Shown in pieces: positions 35,673 through 44,856 of a stretch of DNA of 64,000 nucleotides. The DNA comes from an uncultured Flavobacteriales bacterium (lineage in GTDB: Bacteria; Bacteroidota; Bacteroidia; Flavobacteriales_D; Sanyastnellaceae), in the NCBI GenBank assembly GCA_943787435.1, contig CALSMK010000021.1, positions 62,001 through 126,000 of the forward strand, written 5' to 3'. The position numbers were made by a program, and so were the translations under genes. Numbering within the stretch: the stretch's first letter is position 1; every line of letters starts with the position of its first letter. Under the pieces are notes generated by a model. That model was not told the DNA's origin. It searched no databases and was given only the letters and a program-made list of their open reading frames with translations.

Positions 35673-35897
35673 ATGAGCATGAACCAAAAACTGTCCCGAA
35701 AGCGCCATATGGCCAAGGCTGTGACCTGGAGGGTCATTGCTTCGGCGACCACATTCACCATCACCTACCTCGTCTTTGGAGATGTCAAGGCGGCAACAGG
35801 GATTGCCCTGGTTGAAAGTGCGCTGAAAATGGTGCTCTATTATTACCACGAGCGCGCTTGGTTCCGTTTCGGGAGGCTGGGGCGAAAGAAAGACTGA
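35673..35897 (+). CDS. DUF2061 small membrane protein in the sulfate activation operon
   Basis: 74 residues, intact. The DUF2061 core is HMAKAVTWRVIASATTFTIT followed by VFGDVKAATGIALVESALKM and YYYHERAWFRF, predicting two membrane helices with a basic tail. No biochemical function is known. It lies between cysC and cysD with two bases before the cysD start, so it is almost certainly co-translated with sulfate activation enzymes. A role in sulfate or PAPS handling at the membrane is inference from position. Confidence 0.87.
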   Translation: MSMNQKLSRKRHMAKAVTWRVIASATTFTITYLVFGDVKAATGIALVESALKMVLYYYHERAWFRFGRLGRKKD

Positions 35898-35899
35898 CC

Positions 35900-36806
35900 A
35901 TGAGTGATTACAACATGAGCCATCTCGACGAATTGGAAGCCGAAGGCATCTACGTGTTGAGGGAGGTGGCTGCACAATTTGAGCGTCCGGCGATTTTGTT
36001 CAGTGGAGGCAAGGACAGCATTTGTGTGACGCATTTGGCAAAAAAGGCGTTTGCGCCTGCGCGCATTCCCATGCCATTGGTTCACATCGATACAGGTCAC
36101 AACTTCCCGGAGACCATTCAGTTCCGTGACGATCTGGTGGATTCGTTGGGGGTACAGCTCATCGTGGGCAGTGTGCAAGACTTGATTGATCGAGGTGAAG
36201 TGGCCGAGGAGACTGGATTCAATGCCTCTCGAAACAAGATTCAAACGCCCACGCTGATTTCCACCATTGAGGCGCATCAGTTCGACGCTTGTGTGGGTGG
36301 AGCCCGACGGGACGAGGAGAAGGCCAGAGCGAAAGAGCGGTTTTTCAGTCACCGAGATGACTTTAGCCAATGGGACCCCAAGAACCAGCGACCTGAACTT
36401 TGGGACCTGTACAATGGCAAGCATCAGCCTGGGGAGCACTTCCGGGTATTTCCGCTGAACAACTGGACTGAGCTGGACATTTGGAATTACATCTTGCGAG
36501 AGAACATCGCCATACCCAGCCTTTATTTTGCCCATGAACGTCAGGTGATTCGCCGTGCGGGTCAAATCTTGGCCCACAGCGATTACCTCAATTTGAGGCC
36601 CGAGGAACAGCCTGAATCTCTCCAGATTCGGTTCAGGACATTGGGGGGACCTGACCATCACAGGTGCGGTAGAAAGTGACGCCGATACCCTCGAGAAAAT
36701 TGTGGGCGAAGTGGCTGCTGCGAGAAAGACAGAGCGTGGTGGGCGCATGGATGACAAGCGCAGCCAGTCTGCCATGGAAGACCGCAAAAAAGAGGGCTAT
36801 TTCTAA
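35900..36806 (+). CDS. cysD: Sulfate adenylyltransferase subunit 2, one frame break
   Basis: Catalytic PP-loop subunit of ATP sulfurylase, which makes adenosine 5'-phosphosulfate, about 301 residues. It starts MSDYNMSHLDELEAEGIYVL, then the PP-loop FSGGKDSICVTHLAKKAF, VHIDTGHNFPE and GGARRDEEKARAKERFFS. In the six-G run near 36644-36650 one extra G breaks the frame; the other frame gives DLTITGAVESDADTLEK and the family C-terminus RSQSAMEDRKKEGYF with stop TAA 36804-36806. The homopolymer position strongly suggests a sequencing error. Confidence 0.95.
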
Positions 36807-36824
36807 GCCAGAACCCGAAGCAAA

Positions 36825-38075
36825 ATGGCACAAGGACTCCTTCGTTTTATTACTGCTGGAAGCGTCGACGACGGCAAAAGCACGCTGATTGGTCGATTGC
36901 TCTATGACAGCAAAACCATTTTTGAGGACCAGCTCGTCTCCATTGAGGAGGCATCGGCACAGCGCGGCACCGATGGGGCTGACCTGTCTCTTTTAACCGA
37001 TGGCCTCCGCGCCGAGCGTGAGCAGGGCATCACCATTGACGTGGCATACCGGTATTTCGCTACGCCCAAGCGGAAGTTCATCATTGCTGACGCACCTGGG
37101 CACATCCAATACACCCGAAACATGGTGACGGGTGCCTCCACCGCCGACCTGGCCATCATTTTGGTGGACGCGCGCGCTGGACTTTTGGAGCAGACCTTCC
37201 GCCACAGCTTCATCACCCATTTGTTGGGCATCAAACACATGGTGGTTTGCGTCAACAAAATGGACCTGGTGGATTGGAGTGAAGACCGCTACAATGAGAT
37301 TCTGGAGGAATTCCGAAATTTCTCGAGCCGGCTCGATGTACCGGACATCCGATTCATCCCCATCAGTGCCCTCAAAGGGGACAATGTGGTGGACGCCTCT
37401 GACAAGATGCCTTGGTATGAGGGGCCAACTCTCCTTCATGACCTCGAGCACATCCACGTTGCCGCCGACAGAAACCTGCAAGATTGCCGTTTCCCTGTCC
37501 AATATGTCATCCGACCTCAGACCGATGCCCACCGGGATTTCCGAGGGTATGCTGGTCGCGTGGCGGGTGGTGTTTTCAAGGTGGGAGATGAGGTGCTGGC
37601 GTTGCCCAGTGGCATCTCCTCTCAGGTCACTTCCATCTCCATTGGCGAGAAGTCGGTGGACAAGGCATTCCCCCCGCAAAGCGTGGTGATGACGTTGGCC
37701 AATGACATTGATCTGAGCCGAGGAGACATGCTCGTCCGTGAAAACAACCAGCCCGAAAGCGCCCAGGACTTGGACGTGCGGATTTGTTGGTTGTCAGATC
37801 AGCCCATGCGCCCCGGTGCGAGGTTTGAATTGAGGCACACGTCACGCGAGGTGAAGGCGGTGGTGAAAGAGGTGGTGTACAAGCTTGACATCAACACCCT
37901 CCACCGGATGGAGGACGACCTGACCATCGGCATGAATGACATTGCCCGGGTTCGCATCCGCACAGCAGCCCCTGTGCTGGTGGACGACTACCGCCGCAAT
38001 CGTTCCACAGGCTCCTTCATCTTGGTGGATCCGACCACACGACTCACCGTGGCGGCAGGCGTGGTGTACACCTGA
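36825..38075 (+). CDS. cysN: Sulfate adenylyltransferase subunit 1 (GTPase)
   Basis: GTPase subunit of ATP sulfurylase that couples GTP hydrolysis to sulfate activation; 416 residues, intact, without a fused CysC domain. G1 GSVDDGKSTLIGRLLYD, switch and G3 DAPGHIQYTRNMVTGAS, G4 VNKMDLVDW and G5 ISALKGDNV are all present, followed by two beta-barrel domains. Last gene of the operon. No cysH, cysI/J or cysQ follows, so the operon alone supplies APS/PAPS rather than complete sulfate reduction. Confidence 0.96.
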   Translation: MAQGLLRFITAGSVDDGKSTLIGRLLYDSKTIFEDQLVSIEEASAQRGTDGADLSLLTDGLRAEREQGITIDVAYRYFATPKRKFIIADAPGHIQYTRNMVTGASTADLAIILVDARAGLLEQTFRHSFITHLLGIKHMVVCVNKMDLVDWSEDRYNEILEEFRNFSSRLDVPDIRFIPISALKGDNVVDASDKMPWYEGPTLLHDLEHIHVAADRNLQDCRFPVQYVIRPQTDAHRDFRGYAGRVAGGVFKVGDEVLALPSGISSQVTSISIGEKSVDKAFPPQSVVMTLANDIDLSRGDMLVRENNQPESAQDLDVRICWLSDQPMRPGARFELRHTSREVKAVVKEVVYKLDINTLHRMEDDLTIGMNDIARVRIRTAAPVLVDDYRRNRSTGSFILVDPTTRLTVAAGVVYT

Positions 38076-38132
38076 TTCTGCAGGTCTCTGTTTGCTGCGT
38101 TCGGGGTCCTTTTGGCGCTTTGTAGCGGCTGT

Positions 38133-39170
38133 TCAATCGGTGAAGCACACCTTCCGCACTCGGCCATTGTTGAGGCGTTGTAGAAGCAATGACGACGCCT
38201 GGTTGTGGGCGGGACGACCCAAGAGGTCATAGGTTCCGATCACATTTGGAGCTGGCGCATCCGAGAGGGTGCCAATGGAGGTGACGCCACAATCGTCGCC
38301 GCAATCGGTGGCAAACGTTACCTCGTTGTCGAAGAAAGGGGAGAGGTACTGTTGGGCCGATTCGGGATTGAAAATCGATACGCAGAACAAGTCAGGATTG
38401 CCTTGCGCCATGAACTTGTCGTCATCAATTTCCAGTGACAACACGGATCCGGGGTTCAAATTCAGGCACGTAAGCTGATTGTTGGCGCATTCCAGCTCTT
38501 CGAGGTCGGGTGAGGAATGAAGGCTGAGAGAGGTCAGTAGGTTGTCGGAACAACTCAGGAATTCGAGGTCAGGGTGGTTGTCAAGGACCAAGGACGTGAG
38601 CTGGTTGTTGCCGCAATGCAGGCCTTCAAGATCAGGGTTGGCGCTAACGTCCAACACGTTCAGTTCGTTTGAGTTGCAATACAAGCCGCGCAGGTTGTTG
38701 CATCCGCTGACATCGAGCGCCCCGAGGGGGTTATATCGGGTAAACAGCCTTTCAATAGCGGGGCAGTCCTCGATGTTCAGGTAGGACAGGTTGTTGGAAT
38801 GGCAGGATACATATTCCAAATAGGCATGACCGGAAAGGTCAAGGCTGTCGAGCTGGTTGTCACTGATGTAGAGCCGCCACAAATACGGGTTGTTGCTCAG
38901 GTCAATGGAGGAGATGTTGTTGTTGTGGCAATAGAGGCGCTCGATTGAGGTGCACGATTCGATGCCCGTGAGGTCTTCAATGCCGAGGTTGGGGATGTCG
39001 AGCATAATGATGCTCTCCAGAAAGAGGTTCTGTGCCATGCCATCGGGTTCTCCTGAATCAAACCCCAAGTCAATGAGGGCCTGTTCAAATGCAGGGTCTG
39101 GGATGGCCGTGGTTTGCCCGTTCAGGGCGACAGCCAAAGGCAACAGCAAGGCGAGTAGAAAGGGGCGCAT
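38133..39170 (-). CDS. Secreted leucine-rich repeat protein
   Basis: About 345 residues. ATG 39170 opens a signal peptide (MRPFLLALLLPLAVALNGQ). At least eight leucine-rich repeats of the Bacteroidota type follow (LxxLxCxxNxLxxLDLSxxxx), e.g. IERLYCHNNNISSIDLSNN, LRGLYCNSNELNVLDVSAN, LEGLHCGNNQLTSLVLDNH, LEELECANNQLTCLNLN. The end (YDLLGRPAHNQASSLLL...GRVRKVCF) resembles a T9SS type A sorting domain, though atypically short. Likely a surface-exposed binding protein; ligand unknown. It faces cysN tail to tail with 57 bases between. Confidence 0.82.
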   Translation of the reverse strand: MRPFLLALLLPLAVALNGQTTAIPDPAFEQALIDLGFDSGEPDGMAQNLFLESIIMLDIPNLGIEDLTGIESCTSIERLYCHNNNISSIDLSNNPYLWRLYISDNQLDSLDLSGHAYLEYVSCHSNNLSYLNIEDCPAIERLFTRYNPLGALDVSGCNNLRGLYCNSNELNVLDVSANPDLEGLHCGNNQLTSLVLDNHPDLEFLSCSDNLLTSLSLHSSPDLEELECANNQLTCLNLNPGSVLSLEIDDDKFMAQGNPDLFCVSIFNPESAQQYLSPFFDNEVTFATDCGDDCGVTSIGTLSDAPAPNVIGTYDLLGRPAHNQASSLLLQRLNNGRVRKVCFTD

Positions 39171-39228
39171 GGTGCTTTTGGCTGAGGGCTTATAGGAGTG
39201 GAACCATGGCATTGGTGAGAGGGTTGCA

Positions 39229-39259
39229 CAAAAAAAGAGGCCCCATCAAGGAGCCTCTT
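39229..39259 (-). terminator. Terminator of tRNA-Leu(CAG)
   Basis: On the minus strand a 10-bp stem AAGAGGCTCC/GGGGCCTCTT (one G-T pair) with loop TTGAT runs into seven T. Confidence 0.85.
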
Positions 39260-39266
39260 CTCTTCG

Positions 39267-39348
39267 TACCCAGAGCGGGACTCGAACCCGCACGCCCGAA
39301 GGCACAGCCACCTGAAGACTGCGCGTCTACCAATTTCGCCACCTGGGT
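39267..39348 (-). tRNA. tRNA-Leu (anticodon CAG)
   Basis: Class II tRNA. Acceptor ACCCAGG pairs with TCTGGGT. Anticodon stem CAGTC/GGCTG encloses TTCAGGT (anticodon CAG). The long variable arm is TGCC-TTCG-GGCG and the T arm GCGGG-TTCGAGT-CCCGC. The sequence after the discriminator is CGA, so CCA is not encoded, unlike the other tRNAs here. Confidence 0.95.
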
Positions 39349-39380
39349 GTGACACCCTGAACATTTTCAGAGAAGGAGGG

Positions 39381-39412
39381 CAAAACTACACCCACACTTC
39401 GTACCCGCCAAA
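39381..39412 (-). promoter_or_regulatory. Bacteroidota-type promoter of tRNA-Leu(CAG)
   Basis: Minus-strand TTTG (39409-39412), 20 bases, then TAGTTTTG (39381-39388), a full -33/-7 pair, 32 bases before the tRNA. Confidence 0.75.
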
Positions 39413-39414
39413 CC

Positions 39415-40833
39415 TCAGAGGGTCGAAGGGCAAACGTAATCGCTCATGGGAGCGTTGGTCTCTTTGATGGCGGAGAATCCGCCTTCGACATTGATGCCGT
39501 TGTGCAGGCCGCGGGCCTTCAAAATGCTCAAGGCAATCAAGGAGCGGTATCCCGACAAGCAATGCAGGTAAAAAGGCTGGTCCTTGGGGATGGAGGCCAA
39601 GTGTTGATTCAGGTCGGCCAAAGGCATAGACTCTGCGTCCAAGACATGCTCTGATTGGAATTCTCCTGGTTTGCGAACGTCGATCACCGCTGCGTTTGGC
39701 GCCTGACAGAGGTTGGCAAATTCGGGGGCGCCAATGGCGGCGATTTGATCGGTGGCCAGGCCGGCTTTTTTCCAGGCGTTCAACCCACCAGCGAGGTGGC
39801 CCAACACCTGGTCAAACCCCACCCGAGACAGCCGGGTGATGGCTTCATGGATTTTGTCGTCTTCGCAGACCAGCAAAATCGGTTGCTTCAGGTCCACAAT
39901 CATGGCGCCCACCCAAGGGGCAAAGTTGCCGTCCAGGCCAATGAACGTGCTTCTGGGAATGTGCTCTGCAGCAAAGGCCTCTTTGGAGCGCACGTCCAAG
40001 ACCACTGCGCCGGTCTCATTGGCTGCGGCGTCAAAGGCCTCGGGCGAAATCCCTTGCTGTCCGCGTTCCAACGCCTTTTCCATGGACTCGTACCCTTCCT
40101 TGTTCATCTTCACATTCAGCGGGAAGTATGCAGGAGGGGGGAGGAGGCCGTCGGTGACTTCCTTCACAAACTCGGCCTTCGTCATGTCTGGACGGAGGGC
40201 ATAGTTGTTGGCTTTTTGGTCGCCCAGGGTGCCCACCGTCTCCGAGCTCATGTTCTTTCCGCAGGCGGACCCAGCGCCATGGCCGGGGTACACGATCACG
40301 TCGTCGGGGAGGGTCATGATCTTGGTGCGCAGGCTGTCAAAGAGTGTTCCAGCCAGCTGCTCTTGGGTCATGTCGGCTCCTTTTTGAGCCAAGTCGGGGC
40401 GTCCAACGTCGCCCAAAAACAAGGTGTCACCCGTAAAAATGGCGTGGGGCTTTCCTTCTTTGTCCCGGAGCAAATAGGTGGTGGACTCCATGGTGTGGCC
40501 AGGGGTGTGGATCACTTCAATGGTCACCTTGCCCACCTTGAAGACCTGTCCGTCTGTGGCAGAAATGGCGTCAAATTTGGGCGCTGCATTGGGGCCGAAG
40601 ACAATCGGCGCTCCGGTCTTTTCTGATAGCGTCACGTGTCCGCTCACAAAATCCGCGTGAAAGTGGGTCTCAAAAATGTACTTGATGGTCTTCCCGTTGG
40701 CCTCGGCGCGGTCCAAGTAAGGCTGAACTTCACGGAGCGGATCGATGACAACTGCCTCGTCACAGCACTCGATGTAGTAGGCGCCTTGGGCGAGACATCC
40801 GGTGTAGATCTGTTCAACTTTCATGGGGGTCAA
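39415..40833 (-). CDS. MBL-fold persulfide dioxygenase-like protein with two rhodanese domains
   Basis: 472 residues, intact. Residues 1-250 are an MBL fold of the persulfide dioxygenase type: FETHFHADFVSGHVTL, VIHTPGHTMESTTYLL, FTGDTLFLGDVGRPDL and YPGHGAGSACGKNM carry the iron ligands and family markers. A first rhodanese-like domain (VVLDVRSKEAF ... ILLVCEDDKIHEA) and a second (VIDVRKPGEFQSEHV ... FYLHCLSGYRSLIALSIL) follow, the latter with a clear active-site Cys loop. The layout matches CstB-type enzymes that oxidise persulfides to sulfite or thiosulfate. It follows the SulP gene by 33 bases. No signal peptide, so cytoplasmic. Confidence 0.85.
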   Translation of the reverse strand: MTPMKVEQIYTGCLAQGAYYIECCDEAVVIDPLREVQPYLDRAEANGKTIKYIFETHFHADFVSGHVTLSEKTGAPIVFGPNAAPKFDAISATDGQVFKVGKVTIEVIHTPGHTMESTTYLLRDKEGKPHAIFTGDTLFLGDVGRPDLAQKGADMTQEQLAGTLFDSLRTKIMTLPDDVIVYPGHGAGSACGKNMSSETVGTLGDQKANNYALRPDMTKAEFVKEVTDGLLPPPAYFPLNVKMNKEGYESMEKALERGQQGISPEAFDAAANETGAVVLDVRSKEAFAAEHIPRSTFIGLDGNFAPWVGAMIVDLKQPILLVCEDDKIHEAITRLSRVGFDQVLGHLAGGLNAWKKAGLATDQIAAIGAPEFANLCQAPNAAVIDVRKPGEFQSEHVLDAESMPLADLNQHLASIPKDQPFYLHCLSGYRSLIALSILKARGLHNGINVEGGFSAIKETNAPMSDYVCPSTL

Positions 40834-40866
40834 ATTTCGGAAGAAAGTGGGGGCGAAACCACTGGG

Positions 40867-42594
40867 CTATGAATTCTTGGCATGGAGGGTCTGTGTGGCC
40901 ATTCCTTTCCGGTCTTCAGTGGCCGTGACGTGCCCCATGGCCGTCGCCAAACCGGTATGGAACCGCTCTGTTCCGATGCGTTTCATCAAGCCAGACCGTT
41001 CGAGGACATCCCGCACGGGACCAGTCGGGCCAGCCATGTGAAGGGCGATGTTGTCGGTGTCGAACTGATCCAGCAATTCTTCAAGCATGGCCACAGCGGT
41101 GGCGTCGAGGTGCGGAATGGACTCTGCGCTCAGCACCACCCTTTGGATGGGTTCGCCTTTGTCCTGTCTGTTGGCCATCCGGGACAAGACAAAACGCTTA
41201 AAGTGGGCTTGGCTGGCGTAATTCAAGGGGCCATCAAAGCGAAGGATAAGTTGACCTTCTGGTTGGATGGCCTCGGGGAATCGATGAACGTTTCGATAGA
41301 CGCCATTGATTTGACCCAATTCTGCCGTGTGGGGCATGGATGTGCGGTACAGGGTGAGGACAAGGCTCAAGGCCATGCCCGAAGCGATGCCCGCGACCAT
41401 GCCCGCAAAGGCCGTCAAGCTGAACGTGAGAAGGAGGAGGACGGCTTCTGCTTTGTGGGTGAACCAGAGCTTGCAGAAATATTGCACGTTCACCAAGCCC
41501 AAAACAGCCACCACGATGATGGCCCCCAAAACGGCAGTGGGCAGTGGGGCAAATGCGGGCATCAAGAAAGTGAGGGTGAGGGCCACCACTCCGGCTGAAA
41601 TCAAGCCGCTCATTCCGGTTTTTGCGCCGGATCTCACGTTCACTGCGGTCCGGGAAAATCCGCCTGTGATGGGGTAAGAGCCAAACCAGGATCCCAGCAA
41701 GTTGGCGGTACCCAAAGCGCGGAGCTCTTGATTGGCATCCAAGTCGGAATTCGCTTCTTTCTCAGAAACGGCAGTGGCCACACTGAAGGATTCCATGAAG
41801 GCAATCAAAGCCAGGGTTCCGGCCATGGGCAGCAGCAGTTGAACATCGCCCCAGTTCACAGTGGGAAATTCGAATCCGGGCAGTCCGCTGGGAACCTCGC
41901 CCACCACATCGAAGTCGATTCCGCTCCATTGAACAAACAGAATGCCAAGCACCACAACCACCAGGGCGCTGGGGACTTTGGGTGCCCAACGCCTGAGGCC
42001 CAGCAGCAACGCCATGGACACGGCGCTCATGCCCAAGGTGGCCCCGTCAAGTTGTTTCGCAGAAGACCATGCCCCAGACAAGAGGTGGTGAAGGTGGGAG
42101 CTCCGTTCCATTTTGATGCCCATGAGCTTGGGCAATTGGTTTAAGGAGATGATCAGGGCGGCCGCGCTTGTAAAACCACTGATGACAGGCCGGGAAAGGA
42201 AGTTGGCCAGAAAGCCCATGCGAAGCAGGCCCAAAGTCAATTGTAAAACGCCAGTCATGAAGGCCAAGAGCAGAGCCAATTCAATGTATCGACCGGTTCC
42301 GGCCGCAGCTAAGCCCAACAGGCCAGAGGCCACCAGCAGAGAGTCCATGGCCACGGGGCCAACAGCCAATTGCTTGGATGTTCCCATCACCGCATAGACG
42401 ATCAGGGGGACGATGGAAGCATACAGGCCGTACACCACGGGCAGTCCCGCAATCATGGCATAGGCCATTCCCTGGGGAATGAGCATCACGCCGACCGTCA
42501 GTCCTGCGGGAAGGTCTCCAAGGAATTCAACACGGCCGTACCGTGGAAGCCAGTCCAGTATGGGGAACCATTTGCGCACTGCTGCAAAGTACAT
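40867..42594 (-). CDS. SulP family anion (sulfate) permease with STAS domain
   Basis: Inner-membrane transporter of about 575 residues, starting MYFAAVRKWFPILDWLPRYG; an upstream in-frame start at 42699 would overlap the regulator gene and is less likely. Features: LTVGVMLIPQGMAYAMIAGLP, VYGLYASIVPLIVYAVMG, the QLAVGPVAMDSLLVASG block, the NxELxALGxANxxGSxFGSYP region, and a C-terminal STAS domain (LILRFDGPLNYASQAHFKRF ... LDATAVAMLEELLDQF). Substrate could be sulfate, thiosulfate or sulfite; the gene lies between a Crp-type regulator and a persulfide dioxygenase. Confidence 0.9.
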   Translation of the reverse strand: MYFAAVRKWFPILDWLPRYGRVEFLGDLPAGLTVGVMLIPQGMAYAMIAGLPVVYGLYASIVPLIVYAVMGTSKQLAVGPVAMDSLLVASGLLGLAAAGTGRYIELALLLAFMTGVLQLTLGLLRMGFLANFLSRPVISGFTSAAALIISLNQLPKLMGIKMERSSHLHHLLSGAWSSAKQLDGATLGMSAVSMALLLGLRRWAPKVPSALVVVVLGILFVQWSGIDFDVVGEVPSGLPGFEFPTVNWGDVQLLLPMAGTLALIAFMESFSVATAVSEKEANSDLDANQELRALGTANLLGSWFGSYPITGGFSRTAVNVRSGAKTGMSGLISAGVVALTLTFLMPAFAPLPTAVLGAIIVVAVLGLVNVQYFCKLWFTHKAEAVLLLLTFSLTAFAGMVAGIASGMALSLVLTLYRTSMPHTAELGQINGVYRNVHRFPEAIQPEGQLILRFDGPLNYASQAHFKRFVLSRMANRQDKGEPIQRVVLSAESIPHLDATAVAMLEELLDQFDTDNIALHMAGPTGPVRDVLERSGLMKRIGTERFHTGLATAMGHVTATEDRKGMATQTLHAKNS

Positions 42595-42640
42595 CTCTAC
42601 AGCAGGGGGACGCGTCACCTGGGTTACTTCTGTGGATTTG

Positions 42641-43272
42641 TCAAAAGTTGAGGACCTCGATTCGATTGCGGTGCAGCTCAATTTTGCCTTCACGCTCACA
42701 TTGCTTCAGCATTCTGGAAACGACCACACGAGAGGTGTTCAAGTCCGCTGCGATTTCGGCATGGGTGGTATGAATGGAGGTGGTTCCATTGATTTTGACC
42801 CGGTCGTCCAGGTATTTGGACAGCCTCCCCTGAAGGTCTTGAAAGGCGAGGGCGTCCAAGGCTTCCGCCATTTCCTTGAGCCGGGTGTTGAAGCTCTCCA
42901 AAATGAACCTTTGGAAATCGCTGTGGTCACGCATCCATTGGTGAACCTGGTCCAAGGGCAGGATGACCAATGTGCTGTCTTTTTCTGCCACAGCGCGAAT
43001 CTCGCTTTTGGCGTTGTCAAAATGACTCCCAATGGTCATGGCGCAGCTGTCGCCTGTTTCGAGGAAATAAAGCAGCATCTCATCCCCTTCGTCATCGACC
43101 CGGAGGATTTTAATGGCGCCATCCATAAGCATGGGAAGCCCAGAATGGAATCCCCAACATCCATCACCATGTGGCCTTTTTTGACCTCTAGAAAACGGCT
43201 GTGGGCAGCAATTTCATGGAGCAGGTCTCCATTCAATACCATTCCATAACTGGACTGGAGTTGACTGAGCAT
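42641..43272 (-). CDS. Crp/Fnr family transcriptional regulator, one frame break
   Basis: About 210 residues. A cyclic-nucleotide-binding-like sensor domain (LLHEIAAHSRFLEVKKGHMV, then after a frame change near 43125 PMLMDGAIKILRVDDEGDEM and LLYFLETGDSCAMTI) is followed by a helical linker and a C-terminal winged helix (THAEIAADLNTSRVVVSRML as recognition region). Cys in GDSCAMTI is at a position often conserved in Bacteroidota members of this type. It precedes SulP by 46 bases and follows the helicase gene by 11. Probably regulates the SulP/persulfide genes; the effector is unknown. Confidence 0.88.
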
Positions 43273-43283
43273 GGCTGGGGTAC

Positions 43284-44714
43284 TTAGTCGCTCGAACGCT
43301 GGCCACCTCCGCCTCCGCCGCCACGATTCCGTCGGTTGCCACCACCGCCACCTCCAGGACCTGAGCTTCGGCCTGATCCTCCACCAGGCCTGCGGTTTCC
43401 ACCGCGTTGGGATTTGGGGCCGCCGCCTTGACCGCCGCCTTGACCGCCGCCTTGACCGCCGCCTTGACCGCCGCGCCGGCCCTTGGGTCTGCGCTTTCCT
43501 TGGCCTTTTCCTTTTTGACCGCCATTGCCCCCCTGACCGCTGGGTCTTCCGCTGTCGAGTGGAATGGCTGGCAACGCCAAATGGTAGTCTTGGTCTGTAT
43601 CCAGGGGGACTTCTTTGCGGATCAGCCTCTGGATGTCACGCAGGTAGGTGCGTTCGTCGTCCTCATTGCAAAAGGAAATGGCAATGCCTTCGGCTCCGGC
43701 CCTTCCTGTCCGCCCAATCCGGTGAACGTAAGTCTCTGGAATGTTGGGGATTTCGAAGTTGATGACGTGGCTGAGGTCATCCACGTCAATGCCTCGGGCA
43801 GCGATGTCTGTGGCCACCAAAACGCCCAAATCGCCCCGTTTGAAAGCCTTCATGGCTTTTTCTCGCTGAGGTTGCGACTTGTTGCCATGGATGGCCTCGC
43901 TGCGAACGCCTTGTTTGCGGAGGTGCTTCACCAGTTTGTCTGCGCCGTATTTGGTCCGGGTAAAGACCAGTGCGCTGCTCACGTCCGGTGCTTTGAGGAC
44001 GTCCACCAAGAGGTGCTTTTTCTCGCCTTGGCGCACAAAGAAGACCTTTTGTTCGACAGATTCTGCTGCTGAGCTGCGCCGCTCCACTTCAACCGTCAGG
44101 GGGTCGATGAGGATGGTGTCGGCCAGTTCTTGGATGTTCTGAGGCATCGTCGCAGAGAAAAACAAGGACTGCCTCCTTGAAGGGAGCAGCTTGATCACTT
44201 TGCGGATGTCGTGGATAAAGCCCATGTCGAGCATGGTGTCCGCCTCATCCAAAACGAAGTACTCGAGTTGTCTGAGGTTGATGTAGCCTTGATCGATGAG
44301 GTCAAGCAGTCGCCCTGGCGTGGCCACAACAATGTCTACGCCGCGTTTGAGCGCAGCCACCTGTTTGCCTTGCTTCACGCCACCAAAAATGACGGTGTGA
44401 TGAATGGACAAGTGCTTGGAATAATCCTGAATGCTCTCGCCAATTTGAGCGGACAACTCTCGCGTTGGACTCAAGATGAGCGCGCGAATGACCTTTCGTT
44501 GGTCTGGTCGGCTTTGTTGGTCGAGGCGGTGAAGCATCGGCAGCGAAAAAGCGGCCGTTTTTCCTGTGCCTGTTTGGGCAACGCCAAGGACGTCTCGGCC
44601 TTGGATGACATGGGGAATGGCTTGCGCCTGAATGGGGGTGGGGGTCTCGTAACCAAGAGGTTCGAGGGCCCGCATGAGGGGTTCGCTCAAACCGAGCGAG
44701 TGAAAATCGGACAA
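43284..44714 (-). CDS. DEAD-box RNA helicase (RhlE-like) with Gly-rich tail
   Basis: 476 residues. Motifs in order: Q motif [16 protein letters not shown], motif [15 protein letters not shown], Ia [61 protein letters not shown] and [12 protein letters not shown]. Start codon appears to be TTG at 44714 (family proteins begin MSFxxLGLS), as no in-frame ATG fits. The last ~90 residues are basic and Gly-rich, encoded partly by a 12-bp tandem repeat. Likely roles are RNA remodelling in ribosome assembly or cold adaptation. It ends 11 bases before the Crp/Fnr gene. Confidence 0.93.
   Translation of the reverse strand: MSDFHSLGLSEPLMRALEPLGYETPTPIQAQAIPHVIQGRDVLGVAQTGTGKTAAFSLPMLHRLDQQSRPDQRKVIRALILSPTRELSAQIGESIQDYSKHLSIHHTVIFGGVKQGKQVAALKRGVDIVVATPGRLLDLIDQGYINLRQLEYFVLDEADTMLDMGFIHDIRKVIKLLPSRRQSLFFSATMPQNIQELADTILIDPLTVEVERRSSAAESVEQKVFFVRQGEKKHLLVDVLKAPDVSSALVFTRTKYGADKLVKHLRKQGVRSEAIHGNKSQPQREKAMKAFKRGDLGVLVATDIAARGIDVDDLSHVINFEIPNIPETYVHRIGRTGRAGAEGIAISFCNEDDERTYLRDIQRLIRKEVPLDTDQDYHLALPAIPLDSGRPSGQGGNGGQKGKGQGKRRPKGRRGGQGGGQGGGQGGGQGGGPKSQRGGNRRPGGGSGRSSGPGGGGGGNRRNRGGGGGGGQRSSD
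43423..43470 (-). repeat. 12-bp tandem repeat inside the helicase gene (4 copies)
   Basis: Unit CCGCCTTGACCG on the plus strand repeated four times without change. On the coding strand it encodes repeated Gly-Gly-Gln-Gly in the helicase tail. Copy number changes would keep the frame. Confidence 0.92.
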
Positions 44715-44856
44715 AAGAATGGGGTATTCATGAGGGCGATGCCGTCCATGCGCTACCGCAGGTCAATCGCCAAGTGTGTGACAAAGGTAGCCATCATCCG
44801 CTCTACAGTGCAGGTGGTTTTGCAAACGATGGGGAATGTGTTCAACCTTTTGTGGG

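Noticed and set aside
43423..43470. CRISPR-like or intergenic satellite repeat
   Set aside because: The repeat units are contiguous without spacers and lie in frame inside the helicase coding region.
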